Positions 59,066 through 64,000 of a stretch of DNA of 64,000 nt are shown here, one piece after another. Made by a program: the position numbers and the translations under genes. Below the pieces are notes generated by a model. The model was not told the DNA's origin. It saw nothing but the letters and a program-made list of their open reading frames with translations, and ran no database searches. Source of the DNA: Blattamonas nauphoetae (taxonomy: Eukaryota; Preaxostyla; Oxymonadida); NCBI GenBank assembly GCA_033064195.1, contig JARBJD010000015.1, positions 468,391-532,390 on the forward strand, in the 5' to 3' direction. The stretch's first letter is position 1, and each line of letters starts with the position of its first letter.

Positions 59066-59674
59066 TTATCTCGGAATTGCTTTAGTGAGAGAAATCCCAT
59101 AGTTGAGAATAGTGTTGAATGCTTCGTTATAGGCAATACTCATGTCTTTTCCACCAACGAGGATCTTGAATATTGTTCGAAACACTGGGAGTTTATTCAG
59201 ACATAGGCACTTGTCAGACAAATCATCCAGTTCGATCACCACATCATTGATCCCAGTTAGTGTCGCAATCAGTGCACACAAATCACTTTGGTTTGTGATC
59301 AGTTTCTTCGACGGTTCAATGAGGTTATTCAACAATTTCTTTTCGCAAGCGAATGCATTCTTGTAGACGAGTAATAACTGATCTTTGAATGCTGAAATGT
59401 TAGATGTGTACTCTCTCAATGGAATAGAACGACTTTGAATAGGAGCTGATGGATATGTCTCGAGTGGTGGATCGTAAGCACTTCGTTCACTCTCCATCTC
59501 CACTCTCCCCCTGGGAGGGCTCGAAGCCTCTAGCGAGACATTTGCACTTTGCTCACTATTTGATCTTCCGGAATTGGATCCTTTATTATCGATGATGACA
59601 TTGTTGGTGATTGATGTTGGTACTGAAGAAGAACTTGTGTGTTTTGTAAATTGACAACTTAGAATTGGTTGCAT
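59066..59674 (-). CDS. unknown Polinton-like element protein, about 202 aa
   Basis: Ser/Asn-rich first half, then a helical second half (FKDQLLLVYKNAFACEKKLL, NNLIEPSKKLITNQSDLCAL). Start at ATG 59674; the longer reading begins with GTG. No domain recognised. Lies between the small virion-type genes and the next unknown gene, all in one direction. Confidence 0.5.
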   Translation of the reverse strand: MQPILSCQFTKHTSSSSVPTSITNNVIIDNKGSNSGRSNSEQSANVSLEASSPPRGRVEMESERSAYDPPLETYPSAPIQSRSIPLREYTSNISAFKDQLLLVYKNAFACEKKLLNNLIEPSKKLITNQSDLCALIATLTGINDVVIELDDLSDKCLCLNKLPVFRTIFKILVGGKDMSIAYNEAFNTILNYGISLTKAIPR

Positions 59675-59732
59675 CACTTTCTATAAAAATAAAAAATATA
59701 TATTAATGTTTTTAATCAGACATTTCTTTCTG

Positions 59733-60674
59733 TTACTGAACATATTGAGAGTAAGCAGGCATATTCGTAGATTGGAATTCACTGAAATCTTCTGTTCTTG
59801 TTGCATAGGCTTGGCGTGTCAGACCGCTAATCTCTGATGCAATGGTAGTATTATGTCTACCAAGGAATGTTTTCAAATCTTCTTGATTTGTGATAAACTC
59901 TAGAAACTGTGGATACACCTGCTCCTTGAAATCCTTTCTTTTCTTCATTCTCTGATGTCCTTCGTTGCTACTGTCGAATCCTTGAAGGTGTTCTTCAAGC
60001 CATCTGTCCCACATTTGTGAAGCTACTCTCGATTGAATCGAATTGAACACCATATTGTCTATTACTCTTTTCCCTGTATCTGCTGGATTATCTCGACTGG
60101 CACGAGTTATTCCCAATGTGTTTGTCATGAAGTCACCAACAGCTTTCTTCATTATTGCATATGGTTGTTGTGATCTTTGTGCTTGCATGTCTCCATAGCT
60201 GATGTCTCGATAATTGGATGGTAAATCGTATGATCCATTCTTAAGGAAATTTGAGTGTGAAGCTTTGATTTTCCTTCCGAATTGGCGATTAAAAGCTGTA
60301 TAGGAGGTCTGCCTTCTCTTGTCTGGTGTTGGATTCATTGCATAGTATGTCTCTTTGACTGGTCTACTGTTGTATGGAGCGAGCATGGCACCATTGACTG
60401 CAATCAAATCTTTCGTCTCATTATCGTAGACCATCACATCTGGGATTTTTCCATGTTGTTCCATTAGAACAGTCCAATTCTGTCCAGTTCTCTTAATGTA
60501 CTCAAGCGCTGATGGATAACTACTGAGGGCATCGTTCCATCTGGTTTGAATATCATCGTCAGCATAGATTCTTTTCAATGCTGCTTGACTTTGCTCAGCG
60601 TATCTCATTTTTGGTTTCTTCTCTCTTGTTTTTCTTTGTGGTTGGTTGTACACAATCTGTGGTATCATTGACAT
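59733..60674 (-). CDS. unknown Polinton-like element protein, 313 aa
   Basis: The start is placed at ATG 60674 (MSMIPQIVYNQPQRKTREKK), just after the shared AT-rich motif; the frame extends further up without support. Basic N-terminus, then helical (SQAALKRIYADDDIQTRWND, DRWLEEHLQGFDSS). No family recognised. It is divergently arranged with the ATPase region, the two starts being 52 bp apart. Confidence 0.55.
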   Translation of the reverse strand: MSMIPQIVYNQPQRKTREKKPKMRYAEQSQAALKRIYADDDIQTRWNDALSSYPSALEYIKRTGQNWTVLMEQHGKIPDVMVYDNETKDLIAVNGAMLAPYNSRPVKETYYAMNPTPDKRRQTSYTAFNRQFGRKIKASHSNFLKNGSYDLPSNYRDISYGDMQAQRSQQPYAIMKKAVGDFMTNTLGITRASRDNPADTGKRVIDNMVFNSIQSRVASQMWDRWLEEHLQGFDSSNEGHQRMKKRKDFKEQVYPQFLEFITNQEDLKTFLGRHNTTIASEISGLTRQAYATRTEDFSEFQSTNMPAYSQYVQ

Positions 60675-60726
60675 TTCATACAAAATAAAAAACCAAAAGT
60701 ATATTTTAATTAGAGTTAAATCACAA

Positions 60727-61571
60727 ATGAACAAATCGAATCAAACGACAATGCATACATTGTCACGGAGGGTAGAGCCCTCTTCATTAACAGCATACGT
60801 GAATGCTAAATTGAGTGAAGCATCAAATAGGAATGTTTCTCATGAAGTGCAATCACAGATTCATCCAGACTTAAATTTCAATCGCAACAGTGTCAATGTC
60901 CTCGTTGGAAATAGAGGAAGTGGAAAAACATTCAATGCTCTTCGAGAGGTTGCCAAGCTCCAGAATGTTCAGGTTCGGAATGAACTGTTTCATTTGTTTG
61001 TCTTCGTTACTGATAAGAACATTGATCCAACCTTCGATAAGTTCAAACCAATACTGAACGTTCCGTATGTGAAAGTCAAATACGATGAAGCACTTCCATT
61101 TCTGTTGGAACTCTCTGAATCAAAAGCAGCGTATGAAGAAATAATTGACAACCAGTGGCAAAAACAGAATAACTGATGAATGCAGAGAGAATCTCTTTGA
61201 CTCACTGTACATTGATGACTTCTCAGTGAAGAATCTCCAAACGATTATCCTCCTTGATGATTGCCGTAGAATTCTAGGTGAACGTAGAGCATCCAAAAAT
61301 AGAATGACAATGATGGACTTGTTACTGGAGAATCGACAACCAAAGTTCACGTTCTTTCCTGACAATGCACGAGCTCTTCAGTTTGTCAGCAGACATGAAG
61401 TCAAACATTGATTCAATGTGGATCTTTGGAGGATTCAATAAAGAACGAATCAGTCGAGTCTATCCTCAGTTGAATGCACCAATTGATACTCAACAATTCT
61501 GGAATATCTATCAACGGAAACAAAATGTGAAGCAATCATACTTCGATACAACACTGATGGAGTTGCACTGA
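60727..61571 (+). pseudogene. A32-type (FtsK/HerA) packaging ATPase region, broken
   Basis: Walker A (VNVLVGNRGSGKTFNAL) and a Walker B-like stretch (TIILLDDCRRILGE), then the family's later helices (RISRVYPQLNAPI). This is the genome-packaging ATPase of Polintons and relatives. It looks broken, with about two breaks. ATG 60727 follows the divergent AT-rich promoter region. Confidence 0.75.
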
Positions 61572-61953
61572 ATGAGATCAACAGAGATGGACGAATCAGA
61601 AGGGTCCGTTAATTCTTGGATAAGGTTCCCAATGGTCTCGTCAAGACTTCGAAGCCTCATGCTGAGAGTGTCTGTCAGCGTTCGAATTGATTCTTCAATG
61701 TCTGATAATCTTTGATCAATCGATAGTGAATTAGGAGAAGTGGAAGCATCAACATATCGTTTCCTCAACGCAATCTCACCCCTTATTTTTGTTATTCGAT
61801 ATCCATCAATTTGAATCATCCTATTCAGTTTCTGTGTTGTGTACTCATTCAGTTCTTTTCTGTTCTTTCCAAAAACTTCTCTGAAAATCGTGGATGTTTT
61901 CAAAACAGTTCTGCTCGGGATCAAACGGTTCTAATATTTTCAGTGATGTCATT
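61511..61953 (-). pseudogene. coiled-coil protein remnant of the Polinton-like element
   Basis: Helical sequence with heptad character (LSIDQRLSDIEESIRTLTDT, LSMRLRSLDETIGNLIQEL). The AT-rich leader at about 61955-61970 marks where a gene should start. The region looks broken. It overlaps the end of the ATPase region on the other strand. Function unknown. Confidence 0.5.
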
Positions 61954-61988
61954 TAAGTGAAATAAAAATATCTGAAACATTTTTGAGA

Positions 61989-62954
61989 CTACGCCAAATT
62001 AAAGACAGCAATGAACTCTGGAGTTAAGTCATCAATTGAGTCTGCATGGAACTTCGTGTGTTGGATTGGAACGTAGACAACTTTTGACAGACATGTGAGA
62101 CCATTCAGTAGAGTAGCTACCACATTTCCGTGTTTGTATTCGATGAATTTCCCCACGAATTGAAACTGTCTTCGCTTCTTCTGAAACTTGGCAACAGTCT
62201 TGTCCAAATCAAGGTGAATCAGTAGGATATTTCCTGGTTTGTATTTCCATAACATCTGTGTTGTCTGCTGTCTTTGAATGTTCTTCAATTGTTCTTCACA
62301 ACTGGAGATGTACAAAGCTTCGATTTCTCTATTGTTTTGTGCTTGCTGTGGAGTGAATTTGTTCCAGTACGCTCGATGAGGAGTCATGTTGTAGTATTCC
62401 ACCATCTGATTCATCAATGAATGATTGGCCATTTGTGTCGCATTGTCTTGGAATCCATCTCTGATTGTTCTTATCACTCGATCGACAATTCTGTTGTGAT
62501 TTGTGAATGGTGAACTTGTGAAATAAGTGCTGACATTCTGATCCTTGAAAAACTCTGATGCTTCTCCACTTGTCCATGCTGCTTCTCCATCACCACGAAT
62601 GTTATTCACTGTAACTCCACGATGATTAATCAGATCATTGATTGCAGTCCTGACTTTGCTCCATGATTTATCCAGAACAGGAATGACCACCAGGTATTTG
62701 GTGTTGATGTTAATTGCGAAGAGGTATATCTGCAACATTGTTTTCGAAGTTGGTGATTGGACGAAGACGAGATCAATTTCCCAGGATCCAAACTTGGGAG
62801 AAAAGTATGGTCGATCACAATTCTGTGGAACCTTTCTGTCTGATGTCTTCTGTGGATCACCTGTTATTGCCTTTGACATGAACTGCATTTTTGATCGAAA
62901 TGGATACACTATTTTTTCCGTTGTTTTTGGAATCGTTGGTGGATCAATTCTCAT
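61989..62954 (-). CDS. retroviral-type (rve) integrase of the Polinton-like element
   Basis: 321 codons from the ATG at 62954; the frame is open further upstream, so the true start may be earlier. RNase-H-like integrase core: FGSWEIDLVFVQSPTS, KYLVVIPVLDKSWSKVRTAI, VNNIRGDGEAAWTSGEASEF, then TNHNRIVDRVIRTIR and MVEYYNMTPHRAYWNKFTP. The C-terminal beta barrel-like part ends IDDLTPEFIAVFNLA. Integrases of this class insert Polinton DNA, normally with a 6-bp target duplication. Confidence 0.85.
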   Translation of the reverse strand: MRIDPPTIPKTTEKIVYPFRSKMQFMSKAITGDPQKTSDRKVPQNCDRPYFSPKFGSWEIDLVFVQSPTSKTMLQIYLFAININTKYLVVIPVLDKSWSKVRTAINDLINHRGVTVNNIRGDGEAAWTSGEASEFFKDQNVSTYFTSSPFTNHNRIVDRVIRTIRDGFQDNATQMANHSLMNQMVEYYNMTPHRAYWNKFTPQQAQNNREIEALYISSCEEQLKNIQRQQTTQMLWKYKPGNILLIHLDLDKTVAKFQKKRRQFQFVGKFIEYKHGNVVATLLNGLTCLSKVVYVPIQHTKFHADSIDDLTPEFIAVFNLA

Positions 62955-63073
62955 TCTGTCACTTCCTTTTTCTCTCTGAATTTTCCTCGGATGTGCTACA
63001 CTCCATCTGTGATCAAATTCCTCATACCAATCCTGAAATGATCTTCCTCCGAAAGGGATTTGTTTTGTGTGAG

Positions 63074-63802
63074 TCAGAATGAAGTCAAGATCATCGTTCG
63101 CAATAGTTTTGTTAATCGAGGCTCGAACAAAGTGTCTCTGTTCATTTTATTGGCATCCAGAATGTGTGAGGTAATAAAGTGTTCCATATGTTTTAGATTA
63201 TTCAATATTGAGTTCTCAGCTTTGATCTGTTCATCATCTGAATCGTTTCTCTGTTGATGATCAAACAATCCTTTCATATGTGCCAACTTATTGAGCACTT
63301 GCTGTGTCGTTGGTATGTACTGTCTGATCTCTCTCACAGGGTGGTTGAACGAAGTTGGTATGAAGAAGGGATTTCTCTCAATTGGATTCTGCATCTGTGA
63401 AATTGGTATAATGTCGTCATCATCATCATCATCATCATCCTCTTCGAACTTCCTCTCCTTCATTGGATATTCATATTCAAACCCCATTGATTTCAAGTTT
63501 CTCTTCAGTCCGGGCACTATTGGATATTCAGGTAATTCTGTAACTATTGGTCTCTGCACTGGTGTTGGGATTTGTCTCACTGCAGGGCTTTGAACTCTTG
63601 GTGAGAGAATTGGAATTGGCGTCACTACCTGATTGTACTTTCGATGATATTTTTGATACTTTTTGTATGCTGTTTCACATCTCCCATCACTAACACGTTT
63701 TCCCAAGAATTCAATCAGAAACTGTGAGACTACTTTTGTTCCATCTGAGATAGTTAACTTTGGAGAGACCTCCATTAAACCAATCCTCAAAATATGTCTC
63801 AT
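63074..63802 (-). CDS. unknown Polinton-like element protein with acidic run
   Basis: 242 codons. Helical, basic start (RCETAYKKYQKYHRKYNQVV), a Pro-rich centre (LSPRVQSPAVRQIPTPVQRP), a run of nine Asp from a tcatca microsatellite (63416-63442), then polar sequence. No domain recognised. It overlaps the small ORF upstream by a few bases. Confidence 0.5.
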   Translation of the reverse strand: MRHILRIGLMEVSPKLTISDGTKVVSQFLIEFLGKRVSDGRCETAYKKYQKYHRKYNQVVTPIPILSPRVQSPAVRQIPTPVQRPIVTELPEYPIVPGLKRNLKSMGFEYEYPMKERKFEEDDDDDDDDDIIPISQMQNPIERNPFFIPTSFNHPVREIRQYIPTTQQVLNKLAHMKGLFDHQQRNDSDDEQIKAENSILNNLKHMEHFITSHILDANKMNRDTLFEPRLTKLLRTMILTSF

Positions 63803-63939
63803 CGTTTGCTACACTCTCCATTAGAATCATAGACATCATATACTGGTAGTGTTGGCTCTATTGAACTTGACATTGAATATTTTGATTTGAGTGTTGTGTA
63901 CACCGGAAGTAACCTATTCACTAAATCCTTGGTGTTCAT
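63799..63939 (-). CDS. 46-aa ORF behind an element promoter motif
   Basis: MNTKDLVNRLLPVYTTLKSK at the start and YDSNGECSKR at the end. ATG 63939 is preceded by tttattttgaataa, a weaker form of the shared motif, which argues that translation starts here. Unknown function. Confidence 0.45.
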   Translation of the reverse strand: MNTKDLVNRLLPVYTTLKSKYSMSSSIEPTLPVYDVYDSNGECSKR

Positions 63940-64000
63940 TTATTCAAAATAAAGTTTGTGTTTATTCAATAATATAATCTGGTTACTTTCAGTCCATGAA

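Larger units (their letters stand above)
50700..64000. mobile_element. Polinton-like (Maverick) virus-like element, partial; extends past the right edge
   Basis: AT-richer than the host DNA on its left and compactly packed. Parts in the window: two capsid-like proteins, two short MAPG proteins, two unknown structural candidates, an A32-type packaging ATPase, an rve integrase, an S74 fibre-like protein and several unknowns. A protein-primed DNA polymerase and a maturation protease were not seen and could lie to the right. Terminal repeats were not identified. Most ORFs look whole, with a few breaks (about two to four), so the insertion appears young but not intact. Confidence 0.8.

Overview
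The window looks like a nuclear contig of an anaerobic protist, most probably an oxymonad close to Blattamonas (Preaxostyla). This is an inference. It rests on very large intronless surface proteins that end in a transmembrane helix and a degenerate kinase C-lobe, on spliceosomal introns only 35-150 nt long, on dense gene packing, on massive local paralogy, and on Polinton-like and DIRS-like elements. TAA and TGA both act as stops. One family stop position carries TAA in one copy and TGA in two others, which argues against the TAR=Gln code known from some oxymonads.

Layout. (1) 1-13.3 kb: two minus-strand paralogous giant receptor-like genes. The first runs off the left edge but is fully open from an ATG at 3841; the second is complete (2804 aa). 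Between them lies a chimeric scrap of DNA. (2) 13.3-37.4 kb: a tandem array on the minus strand. Eight intact copies of an unrecognised helical, HEAT/ARM-like protein of about 335-365 aa each carry a conserved downstream block of about 350 bp. A broken RhoGAP gene and pieces of it, a 501-bp hAT-like MITE with a visible empty-site control, a SPFH/band-7 membrane protein and an alpha/beta-hydrolase lipase with four exons are interspersed. (3) 37.8-40.4 kb: a poly(A)-binding-protein-like gene (RRMs, Met/Gln-rich linker, MLLE domain) whose C-terminus is the same domain that forms the array. It is a plausible relative or founder of the amplified family. (4) 40.8-44.0 kb: a probable GPI-anchored surface protein and a coiled-coil protein with a SPRY-like C-terminus. 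(5) 44.1-48.4 kb: an unrecognised host gene split by a 3260-bp terminal-inverted-repeat element with a 6-bp target duplication. The element carries AGGACA-rich palindromes, a possible short-intron gene and a 20-copy 30-bp minisatellite. (6) 48.5-50.6 kb: a partial DIRS-like retroelement. (7) 50.7 kb to the right edge: the AT-richer part of a Polinton-like element with two related capsid-like proteins, small basic or amphipathic virion-type proteins, a packaging ATPase (broken), an rve-type integrase and an S74-chaperone fibre-like protein. Most of its genes are preceded by one shared AT-rich motif. No DNA polymerase or protease was seen; these could lie beyond the edge.

How the parts relate: the host genes suggest a cell surface rich in beta-helix adhesins with degenerate intracellular kinase tails. 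The array shows recent segmental duplication of a whole module (gene, leader, downstream block). The 44-64 kb end is an insertion hotspot in which three unrelated elements lie side by side.
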